Notes: generated by a model not told the origin, from the sequence alone. Numbered from the stretch's first letter, positions 31,453 to 39,989 are shown. The stretch: 47,360 nucleotides of DNA from CADCWN01 sp039810045 (GCA_039810045.1 JBDHWF010000013.1:1-47360); one strand, 5' to 3'. Translations and numbers: made by a program.

Positions 31453-32883
31453 GTGGAACAACAACTGGACGAACAGCATCACAACCCGGCCCCCCCTGCC
31501 CTGGCGTTCGCCAATATTCAGCTTTCTCTCCAGCAGTTGAAGTGGTTCACGATTGGCGTGCCAATTCTCTTTTTGTTGGTAGTGGTCCTGATCGGCTATT
31601 TCCTCACTACCGAGTTCATCTTCTCCTGGTTTGGATTATTGTTGCTGGTGGGAATCACTACTTGCATGATTCTGGGCTTTAGTGAACTGGTATTTGCCAT
31701 TGTTGCAGGAATTCAGGCGCGACAGTTACAACAAACCCGTGAACTACTGGCACTCCACGAAGCGGGGCTGGAGATTACACAAGAACTCGAATTGGAGACA
31801 GTGCTGCAACGTGTCGTCAATCGCGCCGCCAGCCTGGTTGGGGCACGCTATGGCGCACTCTCCTTGCTGACCACGAATACCCCAGAACGACGGATTGCTA
31901 ACTTCATCACAACGGGCATGTCGGCTGAAGAACAGGCACTGATCGGCAATCCCCCACAAGGATATGGGCTATTGGGCGTGATCCTGGACGAAGGCGAATG
32001 CCTGCGCCTGGATGAACTCAGTACACATCCGGCATCGTGCGGATTCCCACCCAATCACCCACCAATGCACTCATTGCTGGCAGTACCGATCATTGCCCGT
32101 GGGACCCTGCATGGACATCTTTACCTGACCGAGAAAATCGACGCGACCAGTTTTACTGCCGATGACGAGGCGACGCTCAATCGCTTCGCCACCCAGGCAG
32201 CATTAGCCATCTCCAATGCACGGCTACATCATCTCGCCCGCGAAGTAGCAATTAGCGAAGAACGCGCCTTGCTCGCCCGCGAAATGCACGATAGTGTGGC
32301 GCAGGTACTTGGCTATGTGAATACCAAGGCCCAGGCAGCACAAGGGTTTTTAGCGCAAGGGCAAGCCGATCGTGCCAACACCCAGATCACTCAACTAGCT
32401 AACGCTGCCCGAGAATCCTACGCGGACGTACGCGAACATATACTGGGGCTACGGATGACGACCGACCCAACTACTGGCGGTGGCCTCCTGCCAACACTCC
32501 AACGCTACCTGGGCAGTTGGCAAGAGCAAAGTGGGGTGACGGTAGACCTGGTGATGCAGCCTGATGAGAGCGTTTTCCGCAACTTACCGCCACGCATAGA
32601 ACTACAACTCCTGCGGATCATCCAGGAATCACTGAGCAACGTACGCAAACACGCCGCCGCAAAGCAGGCCCAGATCACCATCATCAAAGAAGCAACGACG
32701 ATCGAGATCCGAATCAGTGATAATGGGGTGGGGTTTGATCCTGCTGCGTTGGGTCGCGCTGATTTCCCACGCTTTGGCTTGACTGGAATGCGTGAACGAG
32801 CCGCCGTAATTGGTGCTGATCTCGATATTACTTCAACTCCTGGTCACGGCACCGAGGTATGCGTCTTGCTGAAGACCAGCTAA
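31453..32883 (+). CDS. NarL-type sensor histidine kinase with two membrane helices and a GAF domain
   Basis: A 476-residue membrane sensor kinase. Two hydrophobic segments (about residues 32-52 and 59-84) are followed by a coiled linker, a GAF domain (about 110-260; VLQRVVNRAASLVGARYGAL, FTADDEATLNRFATQAALAI), a HisKA_3 dimerisation helix with the phospho-acceptor His279 in LLAREMHDSVAQVLG, and a HATPase (IIQESLSNVRKHAAAKQAQ, IRISDNGVGFDPAAL, FGLTGMRERAAVIGADL). The start is GTG at 31453 with AAGGA seven bases upstream; the frame extends back into the P450 gene but has no ribosome binding site there. It phosphorylates the response regulator encoded 25 bases downstream. The GAF domain has no obvious cysteine cluster. 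Proximity to nirK suggests control of nitrogen-oxide or redox genes. Confidence 0.92.
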   Translation: MEQQLDEQHHNPAPPALAFANIQLSLQQLKWFTIGVPILFLLVVVLIGYFLTTEFIFSWFGLLLLVGITTCMILGFSELVFAIVAGIQARQLQQTRELLALHEAGLEITQELELETVLQRVVNRAASLVGARYGALSLLTTNTPERRIANFITTGMSAEEQALIGNPPQGYGLLGVILDEGECLRLDELSTHPASCGFPPNHPPMHSLLAVPIIARGTLHGHLYLTEKIDATSFTADDEATLNRFATQAALAISNARLHHLAREVAISEERALLAREMHDSVAQVLGYVNTKAQAAQGFLAQGQADRANTQITQLANAARESYADVREHILGLRMTTDPTTGGGLLPTLQRYLGSWQEQSGVTVDLVMQPDESVFRNLPPRIELQLLRIIQESLSNVRKHAAAKQAQITIIKEATTIEIRISDNGVGFDPAALGRADFPRFGLTGMRERAAVIGADLDITSTPGHGTEVCVLLKTS

Positions 32884-32908
32884 GCAAGTGGTGCCCAATG
32901 GAGGTAGA

Positions 32909-33565
32909 ATGCGTGTACTGATCGCCGATGATCACGGTCTTTTTCGCGATGGTCTTCGCTCACTGCTCGAATCACGAGGGATCGATGTGGTTGGCGAGGC
33001 GCGTAATGGGCAAGAAGCTGTTGATCTGGCCCTTTCGCTCCAACCAGATGTCGTGCTGATGGATCTGACGATGCCAGTTTTACGGGGGTTGGAGGCAACC
33101 CGCCTGATTATTGCCCAGCAGCCAGAACTGAACGTTGTCGTGCTCACCGCTTCTGAGGATGATTCGGATCTCTTTGAGGCAATTAAATCTGGGGCGCAGG
33201 GGTATATCTTTAAGAACCTGGAGTCGGATGAGTTTTTTAGCTTACTCGAAGGGGTGGTGCATGGTGAGCCCGCCCTGACGCCAAATTTGGCCCGCAAGCT
33301 CCTGCGTGAATTTGCGAAACCCGCCTTGCCTGAGCCAGCAACCCCCGAACGTACTGGCGACAGCCTGACAGCACGAGAGCAGGAGGTACTGGAACTGCTG
33401 GTTCAGGGGCTAACCTCGAATCGTGAACTGGCTGAGCGCTTGATGGTCAGCGAAAATACGGTGAAATATCACCTCCGCAATATCCTCGACAAGCTCCACT
33501 TGCAAAACAGGGCGCAGGTCATCGCTCATGCTGTCCGGGCCGGCCTGGTACGCCCACCAGAGTAG
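32909..33565 (+). CDS. NarL/FixJ-family response regulator
   Basis: A 218-residue DNA-binding response regulator. Receiver domain: MRVLIADDHGLFRDGL, phospho-acceptor Asp52 in VVLMDLTMPVLRG, Thr in VVLTASED, Lys in IKSGAQGYIFKN. Output domain: LuxR-type helix-turn-helix in LTAREQEVLELLVQGLTS followed by VSENTVKYHLRNILDKLHL. GGAGG lies four bases before the ATG at 32909; the seven codons upstream in frame are not needed. It is the cognate partner of the kinase just upstream. The next gene downstream is nirK, 146 bases away, with its own promoter-like -10 box, so it is a candidate target. Confidence 0.95.
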   Translation: MRVLIADDHGLFRDGLRSLLESRGIDVVGEARNGQEAVDLALSLQPDVVLMDLTMPVLRGLEATRLIIAQQPELNVVVLTASEDDSDLFEAIKSGAQGYIFKNLESDEFFSLLEGVVHGEPALTPNLARKLLREFAKPALPEPATPERTGDSLTAREQEVLELLVQGLTSNRELAERLMVSENTVKYHLRNILDKLHLQNRAQVIAHAVRAGLVRPPE

Positions 33566-33657
33566 GCCACATCGTCAGTCATCCTATCCTTTGGGGTGGG
33601 GCGAATCCTGGCAGGGAAACTACCCCTGCGGTGCTGTCGAATCAACAGATCGATCAC

Positions 33658-33663
33658 TATACT
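33658..33663 (+). promoter_or_regulatory. Candidate -10 box of the nirK promoter
   Basis: TATACT at 33658-33663 lies 48 bases before the GTG start of nirK. The -35 region is poor (TGTCGA at 17 bases), which is expected if an activator such as the adjacent NarL-type regulator is needed. A CTGT-N7-ACAG symmetry covers the -35 area but is weak. Confidence 0.4.
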
Positions 33664-33711
33664 GAAAAAGTAATGTAGTGCCTCTGTGGGCATAGGAACA
33701 GGAGGAAAGTT

Positions 33712-34914
33712 GTGGCGAGTACAACGCAAAATGTCGGGACGCCAGTCTCAATCGGCCCATCATGGAAACAATTGCTATTATTCCAGACTAGCCTGTTGCT
33801 AGTCATTTCGCTGCTCTTTGGTGTGCTGGCTTATGGTGTAATGGCCCGGGCCGCGAATAACGGAGGTGGCGGCGCAGGCAGTGGAACAAGCACCAGTCCC
33901 ACGCCATCGATGAATATGCCATTGGCGGGTGGTGGCTACGGTGAGCCAGCCCACGGTGGTAGTGCGGCTACGCCATCAGCGGCATCGGCAAATGGCGTAG
34001 CCCGATTGGCCGCCCCGCAGATGGGCGCACCAATCGGCCAACGCGGGCCAACAAACGTCAAGATTGAGCTTGAGACCACTGAGATCGAAGGACTACTTGA
34101 TGACGGGATCACCTATACGTATTGGACATTTAACAACACTGTGCCAGGCCCAATGCTACGGGTGCGGGTCGGTGATCAGGTTGAACTGACACTGAAGAAC
34201 TCTGGCAAAAGCACGGTCGCCCACAATATCGACCTCCATGCCGTCAACGGCCCTGGTGGTGGGGCGGAAGCATCGACAGTCGCCCCGGGTGAAAGCAAGA
34301 CCTTCCGCTTCCAGGCGATGAACCCCGGCGTTTTTGTCTACCACTGTGCTGTTGCCCCAGTCGCCCATCATATCGCGAATGGGATGTATGGCCTGATCGT
34401 TGTTGAGCCAGAAGGTGGCTTGCCCAAGGTTGACCGCGAATTCTACGTCGTACAGGGTGAAATGTACGTCGAAGGGCCGCGGGCAACCAAAGGGCTGCGT
34501 ACCTTCTCGATGGAGAAGATGCTTGCTGAACAGCCAGACTTCGTCGTCTTCAATGGTGCAGTTGGCTCCCTGCTTGGTGATCGCGCACTGAAGGCAAACG
34601 TTGGCGAAACCGTCCGCATCTTCTTCGGAGTTGGTGGGCCGAACCTTACCTCAAGTTTCCACGTCATCGGTGAAATCTTCGACCGCGTAGCGACTGAAGG
34701 TGGCAACTTCAATGACCCCTCGAAGTGGGCTACCAACGTCCAGAGTACGGGAGTACCCACAGGTGGTGCAACAGTAGTCGAGTTCAAGGTCGATGTTCCA
34801 GGGACGTATATGCTGGTTGACCACAGTCTTGGTCGGGCAATGAAAGGTGGCGCAGGCTTCCTGGTTGTCACTGGCCCAGAAGATCACAACGTCTTCCAAC
34901 CAGTCTTCCCCTAA
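33712..34914 (+). CDS. nirK: Copper-containing nitrite reductase (NO-forming), membrane-anchored, class II-like
   Basis: A 400-residue protein starting at GTG, with AGGAGG upstream. An N-terminal helix (about residues 24-44) anchors it outside the membrane, followed by a Gly/Ser/Pro linker. Two cupredoxin domains follow. Type 1 copper ligands: His171, Cys212, His220, Met225. Type 2 copper ligands: His176, His211, and His371 in LVDHSLGRA. The catalytic acid is Asp174 in HNIDLHAV and the catalytic His is His317 in SSFHVIGE. The Cys-to-His spacing in YHCAVAPVAHHIANGM is one residue shorter than in class I enzymes, as in class II NirK. It reduces nitrite to nitric oxide. The cupredoxin encoded next is the likely electron donor. 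All copper ligands are present, so activity is expected. Confidence 0.95.
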   Translation: MASTTQNVGTPVSIGPSWKQLLLFQTSLLLVISLLFGVLAYGVMARAANNGGGGAGSGTSTSPTPSMNMPLAGGGYGEPAHGGSAATPSAASANGVARLAAPQMGAPIGQRGPTNVKIELETTEIEGLLDDGITYTYWTFNNTVPGPMLRVRVGDQVELTLKNSGKSTVAHNIDLHAVNGPGGGAEASTVAPGESKTFRFQAMNPGVFVYHCAVAPVAHHIANGMYGLIVVEPEGGLPKVDREFYVVQGEMYVEGPRATKGLRTFSMEKMLAEQPDFVVFNGAVGSLLGDRALKANVGETVRIFFGVGGPNLTSSFHVIGEIFDRVATEGGNFNDPSKWATNVQSTGVPTGGATVVEFKVDVPGTYMLVDHSLGRAMKGGAGFLVVTGPEDHNVFQPVFP

Positions 34915-34925
34915 TCAAGACAAGA

Positions 34926-34958
34926 GTGGTGCTTGGGGAGTTTAGCCCCAGGCACCAC
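34926..34958 (+). promoter_or_regulatory. Intercistronic hairpin between nirK and the cupredoxin gene
   Basis: GTGGTGCTTGGGG (34926-34938) pairs with CCCCAGGCACCAC (34946-34958), 13 bp with one G-U pair and a 7-base loop. No U-tract follows, so a partial terminator, mRNA-stabilising element or processing site is more likely than a full terminator. Confidence 0.5.
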
Positions 34959-34995
34959 CACCTGAAAGCGCATTACTGTCACTAGGAGAACGTCC

Positions 34996-35526
34996 ATGAC
35001 TATTCAATCCAGGGATGCCGAGCTCCTCGACTCGCAGCAATCGACAACGCAACCACGCGGCCTCAGTTTCGATCAGTTTGTACTGACTCAGATCCCACTT
35101 GCCCTGGCTGTCGCCCTGATTTTTGGGGCAATCGCCTTTGCCACAGTACGGTTTATGCCTGCTGGTACTGGCACAACCGCCGCCGCTGGAGCGAGTTCAG
35201 GCGCCCCAACCATTACCGCCTTCGCCACCGGGGAAGCAGCGCAAAAGGTCGTTGTTGATGCCGATCCAAGTGGCGGCCTCAAGTGGACCAAAGATACGTA
35301 TGAAGCCCAGGCGGGTGATGTCACCTTTGTGGTCAATAATAAGAGCGCAACTCCCCATAACTTTGCCGTTGAAGGCCCAGGAGTAAAGGCCCAAGGCCCG
35401 AACTTCAACGGCAACACGACGACAACATATACCTTGAAAGGGCTACAACCAGGCCAATACCTGATCGTTTGTAACTACCCCGGTCACCGCGCCGCCGGGA
35501 TGATCGCGACATTGATCGTGAAATAG
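34996..35526 (+). CDS. Membrane-anchored cupredoxin (type 1 copper protein)
   Basis: A 176-residue protein with one transmembrane helix (about residues 30-54; TQIPLALAVALIFGAIAFAT), a short Ala/Gly linker and a C-terminal plastocyanin/azurin-like domain. Type 1 copper ligands are His121 in ATPHNFAVEG and Cys159, His164, Met169 in VCNYPGHRAAGM. The domain should face outside and pass single electrons. It follows nirK by 81 bases, and the same topology of anchor plus cupredoxin suggests it donates electrons to NirK at the membrane. AGGAGA precedes the ATG. A strong hairpin with a T-run ends the unit. Confidence 0.9.
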   Translation: MTIQSRDAELLDSQQSTTQPRGLSFDQFVLTQIPLALAVALIFGAIAFATVRFMPAGTGTTAAAGASSGAPTITAFATGEAAQKVVVDADPSGGLKWTKDTYEAQAGDVTFVVNNKSATPHNFAVEGPGVKAQGPNFNGNTTTTYTLKGLQPGQYLIVCNYPGHRAAGMIATLIVK

Positions 35527-35560
35527 CCTGGATAACTGTTTCCCGCCATGAGGATCATCG

Positions 35561-35600
35561 CCGCCAAGAGCCAGAATGGTGGCTCTTGGCGGTTTCTCAT
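35561..35600 (+). terminator. Intrinsic terminator after the cupredoxin gene
   Basis: CCGCCAAGAGCC and GGCTCTTGGCGG form a perfect 12-bp stem with an 8-base loop (35561-35592), followed by TTTCTCATT. It ends the nirK-cupredoxin unit. Confidence 0.75.
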
Positions 35601-35785
35601 TCACCAAGCGTTTACACCCCGCCACGCAGGCCGAAACCTCCATCCGCGACGATAGCAGCGAAGGCAGCCAGCAAGCTATGCCCTGCCTCTGGTTGTCGAT
35701 ACAAGTCTTACGCGCACGAGTGATAATTGTCGTATTGTTGGATACCAGAGTAGTAGGCTAACGGCGTATATCGAGAGGGGGAATG

Positions 35786-36511
35786 ATGAGCAATACAAGT
35801 GCAACCACTGCGCCAACCCAACCCTTCCATGTGCTGATCGTCTATTACAGCCGCTTTGGTTCATGCCGCGCACTCGCTCAGGCCGTGCAAGCTGGAGTGG
35901 CGCAGGTGCCAAACACGACCACAGAGTTGTTAGAAATCGCCGATACCCCATTTGCCTCACTGCAGGGAGCATCGACCGATCAAGCAGAACAGGCTGAACG
36001 GACAGCACTGCTCAACCGTCTCGCCAGGGCCGACGCGCTGATCGTTGGTGGGCCTGCGTATTTTGGCTCAGTTGCCTCACCACTCAAGCGCTTTTTCGAG
36101 GATCTTGCTACCGCCAGCAGCAAACTTCTTGACCGCACCAGGCCGTGGCATCATTACCTTTTTCGCGATAAACCAGGGGCAGCATTTATCACCTCGGCTA
36201 CGCCGCATGGGGGTAATGAACAGGCGCTGCACTCGATTCTGACGATGATGATGCACCTGGGAATGCTCGTGATCACCCCTGGACAACGTGGCCCAATTCT
36301 GGAACAACCAGATGCCCCGTATGGCGCAACAGTGGTGACGGGGCCAGGCGGCGATCGTGAACTTACGGCTGAGGAAACGACCTCAGCCAAAGCGCTGGGG
36401 CAACGTGTCGCCGAAGTAGGCACCTGGATTCGTACCGGGCGATTACTTGAGGCTGAACGACTCCAGGCGGCACGCAAACTCACCGCAGACAAGTTTGATC
36501 CTTCTGCCTGA
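35786..36511 (+). CDS. WrbA/flavodoxin-like NAD(P)H-quinone reductase
   Basis: A 241-residue flavodoxin-fold protein. The FMN phosphate loop is VLIVYYSRFGSCRALAQAV (Thr/Ser-rich in family, here SRFGS), ADALIVGGPAYFGSVASPLKRFFED follows, and the WrbA-type segment GAAFITSATPHGGNEQALHSI with the HGGNE signature is intact. The WrbA family reduces quinones by two electrons with NAD(P)H. There is an extra C-terminal helical tail of about 40 residues. The ATG at 35786 is favoured over 35783 because of spacing to GAGGGGG. It lies 33 bases upstream of the nitronate monooxygenase-like gene, so the two are likely co-transcribed. Confidence 0.85.
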   Translation: MSNTSATTAPTQPFHVLIVYYSRFGSCRALAQAVQAGVAQVPNTTTELLEIADTPFASLQGASTDQAEQAERTALLNRLARADALIVGGPAYFGSVASPLKRFFEDLATASSKLLDRTRPWHHYLFRDKPGAAFITSATPHGGNEQALHSILTMMMHLGMLVITPGQRGPILEQPDAPYGATVVTGPGGDRELTAEETTSAKALGQRVAEVGTWIRTGRLLEAERLQAARKLTADKFDPSA

Positions 36512-36547
36512 TTCTGTATCAGGAGTGCAACGATAAAGGAGCCAATG

Positions 36548-37987
36548 ATGACCGAGCCAATGATTATTCAGGGTGGGATGGGTGCTGGTGTATCAAGCTG
36601 GCAACTCGCGAAGGCTGTCTCGCAGGCAGGCCAACTGGGGGTTGTCTCTGGCACCGCGCTTGATATTGTCCTGGCCCGTCGTTTGCAGCAAGGTGATCCA
36701 ACCGGTGATCTGCGGCGGGCACTAAGCCAATTTCCCATCCCCGCCATTGCTGAACGAATCATCGCTCGCTATTTCCGCGCGGATGGTCTATCCGAAAATG
36801 CTCCTTTTGCGAACAAGCCAATGCACACCGTACGCTCACAACGCACATTGCTTGAACTAACAGTCGCTGCGAATTTTGTTGAGGTCTTCCTGGCGAAGGA
36901 AGGCCATCAGGGGCTTGTTGGGATCAATCTGCTAGAAAAAATCCAGTTACCCAACCTCGCTTCAATCTATGGCGCGATCCTGGCTGGCGTTGACTATGTA
37001 TTGATGGGCGCAGGTATTCCCCTGGAGATTCCTGGCGCAATCGATCGGCTCACGGCACAACAGCCCGCCAGTCTCAAAGTCCACGTTGCTGGCGCGGCAG
37101 CAGACGATGTGACCATGATTCATTTCGACCCGCAGGCGATCTTAGGCCAGTCTGTACCAGCACTGAAACGACCAAAGTTCCTGGCGATTATTGCCTCAAC
37201 CACCCTGGCAATGACGTTGCAAAAACGGGCAACTGGTCGTGTTGATGGCTTCGTCGTCGAGGGACCAACGGCTGGTGGACACAATGCACCGCCGCGCGGC
37301 ACGCTGCAACTCGATGAGACAGGCCAACCGATTTATGGCGCACGTGACGAGGTTGACCTGGCAAAAATCGCTAGCCTGGGCCTACCGTTCTGGCTCGCTG
37401 GTGGGTATGGTCGCCCAGAGCAATTACAAGCCGCCCTGGCGGCTGGGGCCGCTGGCATTCAAGTGGGCTCGCTATTTGCCTTTTGCCAGGAATCTGGCCT
37501 GGACGCTGCGCTCAAGGAGCAGGTCATCCAGCAGGTTCTTGAAGGCACAATCAATGTCTATACTGATCCGGTCGCCTCACCAACAGGCTACCCCTTCAAG
37601 CTGGTACCCCTACCAGGCACCGCTGCCGAGGCGGAGACCTACACCGCCCGCCCCCGAATCTGTGACCTTGGCTATTTGCGCCAGCCCTATAAGCGGCAGG
37701 ATGGCACCATCGACTACCGCTGCCCCGCCGAGCCCGTTGAAGACTACCTCCGCAAGGGCGGCGATCTTGCCGATACGGTTGGGCGCAAGTGCCTCTGCAA
37801 TGGCCTGCTGGCGAATCTTGGACTTGGACAGCACCGCGCTGATGGGCAGGTTGAACCACCACTGATCACCGCTGGCGATGATCTCCAGGGCTTACGCAAA
37901 ATGGTAAATCCTACAACGCAGCAGTTTTTCGCCCGCGAGGTAATCGACTACTTACTGTCGAGCCAACCATTGGCAGTATCCAGCTAA
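36548..37987 (+). CDS. Nitronate monooxygenase-like FMN enzyme (2-nitropropane dioxygenase family)
   Basis: A 479-residue TIM-barrel FMN enzyme. Start block PMIIQGGMGAGVSSWQLAKA is the family hallmark; GTALDIVLARRLQQGDP follows, VVEGPTAGGHNAPPRG carries the active-site His of nitronate monooxygenases and flavin contacts, and LPFWLAGGYG ... GAAGIQVGSLFAFCQESG is the phosphate-binding part. It is longer than class I nitronate monooxygenases (about 350-380) because of a C-terminal extension with five or more cysteines (RPRICDLGYL, DYRCPAEP, GRKCLCNGLL) that could bind a metal. AAGGAG spaces best to the ATG at 36548. The family oxidises alkyl nitronates to aldehydes plus nitrite, or reduces enoyl chains (PfaD relatives). 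Substrate unknown. Confidence 0.85.
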   Translation: MTEPMIIQGGMGAGVSSWQLAKAVSQAGQLGVVSGTALDIVLARRLQQGDPTGDLRRALSQFPIPAIAERIIARYFRADGLSENAPFANKPMHTVRSQRTLLELTVAANFVEVFLAKEGHQGLVGINLLEKIQLPNLASIYGAILAGVDYVLMGAGIPLEIPGAIDRLTAQQPASLKVHVAGAAADDVTMIHFDPQAILGQSVPALKRPKFLAIIASTTLAMTLQKRATGRVDGFVVEGPTAGGHNAPPRGTLQLDETGQPIYGARDEVDLAKIASLGLPFWLAGGYGRPEQLQAALAAGAAGIQVGSLFAFCQESGLDAALKEQVIQQVLEGTINVYTDPVASPTGYPFKLVPLPGTAAEAETYTARPRICDLGYLRQPYKRQDGTIDYRCPAEPVEDYLRKGGDLADTVGRKCLCNGLLANLGLGQHRADGQVEPPLITAGDDLQGLRKMVNPTTQQFFAREVIDYLLSSQPLAVSS

Positions 37988-38009
37988 ACACTTGTGGCAC
38001 CAACAAACC

Positions 38010-38783
38010 TCAGACCATGTGCCGTCCGCCATCGATACTGAGCGTTTGCCCAGTGATCCAGCGGGAGAGATCGGAGACGAAAAAGAGGACACCAGCAGCA
38101 ATGTCGTCAGGCGTGCCAATACGCCGCAAGGCAATACTTTCGACCAGGTTGGCTTGCCCCGCTGCTCCCAGTGCCGCCCATTGCCGCTCGGTGGCGGGAT
38201 TTGAGCGCACAAATCCTGGAGCAATGGCATTGACGGTAATGCCGTGCGGCCCAAGTTCATGGGCCATCTGGCGGGTCAGGCCCAGTTGGCCCGCTTTCGC
38301 GCTGGCATAGGCCTGAATCCCCGTCAGGCTGACGGAACGCCCCGCCCCCGAGGAAATAATCACGATCCGCCCGCCGCCTTGCGCCTTCATGGGGGGAGTC
38401 ACCGCGCGGATCGTGTAGAACGCCGAGAAGAGGTTGGCCTTGACGATGGCATCCCAGGCCGCATCAGTGATCGCCTCAATCGGCTGACCAATCTGACCCA
38501 CAACGCCGCCGGCTACATGTACCAGAATATCAACTTGCCCAGCCTCCGCCAACACCCGCGTCACCATTTGGGTGACCGCCGCAGAATCGGTGAGATCAGC
38601 CACCCCCGCCGAGTGGCTATCCCCACCCGCAGCAGCAACCGCTTCAGCCAACGACTCCTCCAACAGATCGGTGAGCCAGACGCGCGCACCCGCCTCAGCC
38701 AACATCCTACTGATCGCCCGCCCAATCCCCTGTGCTGCACCAGTGACCAGCGCCACCTTGCCAGTCAGATCAATATTCAGCAT
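38010..38783 (-). CDS. Short-chain dehydrogenase/reductase
   Basis: A 257-residue classical SDR. NAD(P)-binding motif VTGAAQGIGRAIS near the start, NAG-equivalent VHVAGGVVG, catalytic Ser in IVIISSGAG and Tyr/Lys in YASAKAGQLG, and the end region FFVSDLSRWITGQTLSIDGG. Acidic LTDLLEE after beta strand 2 suggests NAD rather than NADP. GAGAGGG precedes the ATG. The gene is convergent with the nitronate monooxygenase-like gene across 22 bases and divergent from the MBL-fold gene. Substrate not predictable. Confidence 0.92.
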   Translation of the reverse strand: MLNIDLTGKVALVTGAAQGIGRAISRMLAEAGARVWLTDLLEESLAEAVAAAGGDSHSAGVADLTDSAAVTQMVTRVLAEAGQVDILVHVAGGVVGQIGQPIEAITDAAWDAIVKANLFSAFYTIRAVTPPMKAQGGGRIVIISSGAGRSVSLTGIQAYASAKAGQLGLTRQMAHELGPHGITVNAIAPGFVRSNPATERQWAALGAAGQANLVESIALRRIGTPDDIAAGVLFFVSDLSRWITGQTLSIDGGRHMV

Positions 38784-38948
38784 TACTCAGCCCTCTCATT
38801 CACCAACTGCTCGTGACAAAACCCGCACAAAGCTGCCTGAAATAGCGCCAGATCATGATCGCTGATAACTCCTCCGCAATCTATTCTATCCGTACCAGCC
38901 CAAAAGCGATAATGTCGACTGATGCTCAAAGCGGGGATCGCTTATAGT

Positions 38949-38967
38949 TTTTGACTGCCAGTCAAAA
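38949..38967. promoter_or_regulatory. Perfect 19-base dyad, candidate operator
   Basis: TTTTGACTG and CAGTCAAAA flank a single C. A compact symmetric element of this size in a divergent promoter region is typical of TetR- or MarR-type binding sites. No U-run or gene end is nearby, so it is not a terminator. Confidence 0.45.
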
Positions 38968-39019
38968 CAGGGGGTTTTCTGCAACTCGTTGACCCTGAGG
39001 CGGCATCTCGTTGCGCTAG

Positions 39020-39048
39020 TTGACAACCTAACCTATCCAGGCTAGCCT
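39020..39048 (+). promoter_or_regulatory. Candidate promoter of the MBL-fold gene
   Basis: TTGACA at 39020-39025 and TAGCCT at 39043-39048 are 17 bases apart. The -35 box is perfect, the -10 box matches at only four of six positions. Confidence 0.45.
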
Positions 39049-39128
39049 GCACTGTGCAAACCAGTGCTGGTGATACGCAACAGCTGTACACAGGGATGTG
39101 GTTCAGCAGATACATGAGGATACACTTG

Positions 39129-39989
39129 ATGGATGGGGAGTCAACCAAACGATCAGCGGTAGCCCTCGACCTCGAAGTCCTCGCAGTGCCAAACGATGGC
39201 TCAATGAGCGATCAGCCAACAAACGCCACAATCGTCGGGACAAACGAACTCTACATCATCGATCCCGGCGATCGCGCTGGGGTCGAGCTGATCCAGGCCG
39301 CAGTCGCAAAACGTGCAGACGCCCGGGTAGCGGCAATCCTCCTGACCCATGCGCATCCTGATCACGTCCGTTCTGCGCCTGAACTGCGGCGGGTCTACCA
39401 ATGTCCCGTGCTGATGAACCCCAAGGAAGAACCGATTATGCGCCATTTTCTGAGTTGGTCCGATATTGACGGTCCACTCAGTGGCGGGATGACGCTGCCC
39501 ATCGACGGCGGGCAACTCGCAACTTACGACACACCAGGGCACTCCCCGGGGCATATCGCCTTTTATGAACCAGCCTCTCGTACCTTGATCGCTGGCGATC
39601 TGGTTGCGGGACACGGCACCGTAGGCATTTTCCCACCACATGGCAAAATGAGCGAATACTTCACATCGCTGACGCAAATGCAACAACTCGCGATTGACAC
39701 CATCATCCCCGGTCACGGCGATCTGATGACCCAGCCACCTGATATCTTTGGACGCTATATCGAGCGACGCAGCACCCGCGAGCGCGAAATTTTCGATCTG
39801 GTTGCTCAGGGGCCAACCACGATTGATACGATCGTTGCCGAACTATATCAATCGGTATCGCCGCAGTTCCGCTTTGCGGCTGCAGCAACTATCCTTGCCC
39901 ACCTGGAAAAACTCCAGGAAGAAGGTCGCGTTGTGGCCGATGAAGGTGATCCATTCACCGTCGCCTGGCGTAGCACTACAAGCAAATGA
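39129..39989 (+). CDS. MBL-fold metallo-hydrolase with C-terminal winged-helix-like domain
   Basis: A 286-residue metallo-beta-lactamase-fold protein. Metal motif THAHPDHV, with further ligands in YDTPGHSPGHIAFY, LIAGDLVAGHG and IIPGHGDLM. After residue about 210 a helical region (STREREIFDLVAQGPTTIDTI, AAATILAHLEKLQEEGRV) resembles the winged-helix tail of LACTB2-type enzymes (endoribonuclease or thioesterase-like). The ATG at 39129 is chosen because GAGGA lies eight bases upstream. It ends in a shared hairpin with the convergent DUF35 gene. Substrate unknown; thioester hydrolysis would suit the acyl-CoA genes next door. Confidence 0.88.
   Translation: MDGESTKRSAVALDLEVLAVPNDGSMSDQPTNATIVGTNELYIIDPGDRAGVELIQAAVAKRADARVAAILLTHAHPDHVRSAPELRRVYQCPVLMNPKEEPIMRHFLSWSDIDGPLSGGMTLPIDGGQLATYDTPGHSPGHIAFYEPASRTLIAGDLVAGHGTVGIFPPHGKMSEYFTSLTQMQQLAIDTIIPGHGDLMTQPPDIFGRYIERRSTREREIFDLVAQGPTTIDTIVAELYQSVSPQFRFAAAATILAHLEKLQEEGRVVADEGDPFTVAWRSTTSK

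Larger units (their letters stand above)
38784..39128. other. Divergent intergenic region between SDR and MBL-fold genes
   Basis: About 345 bases. It contains a perfect 9-bp dyad at 38949-38967 and a promoter-like pair at 39020-39048 for the MBL-fold gene. No clear promoter for the SDR gene is seen. In-frame codons upstream of the MBL start (39054 onward) have no ribosome binding site. Confidence 0.5.

Noticed and set aside
33611..33629. Hairpin GCAGGG-N7-CCCTGC after the response regulator gene
   Set aside because: Only a 6-bp stem and no U-run; could not be distinguished from chance.
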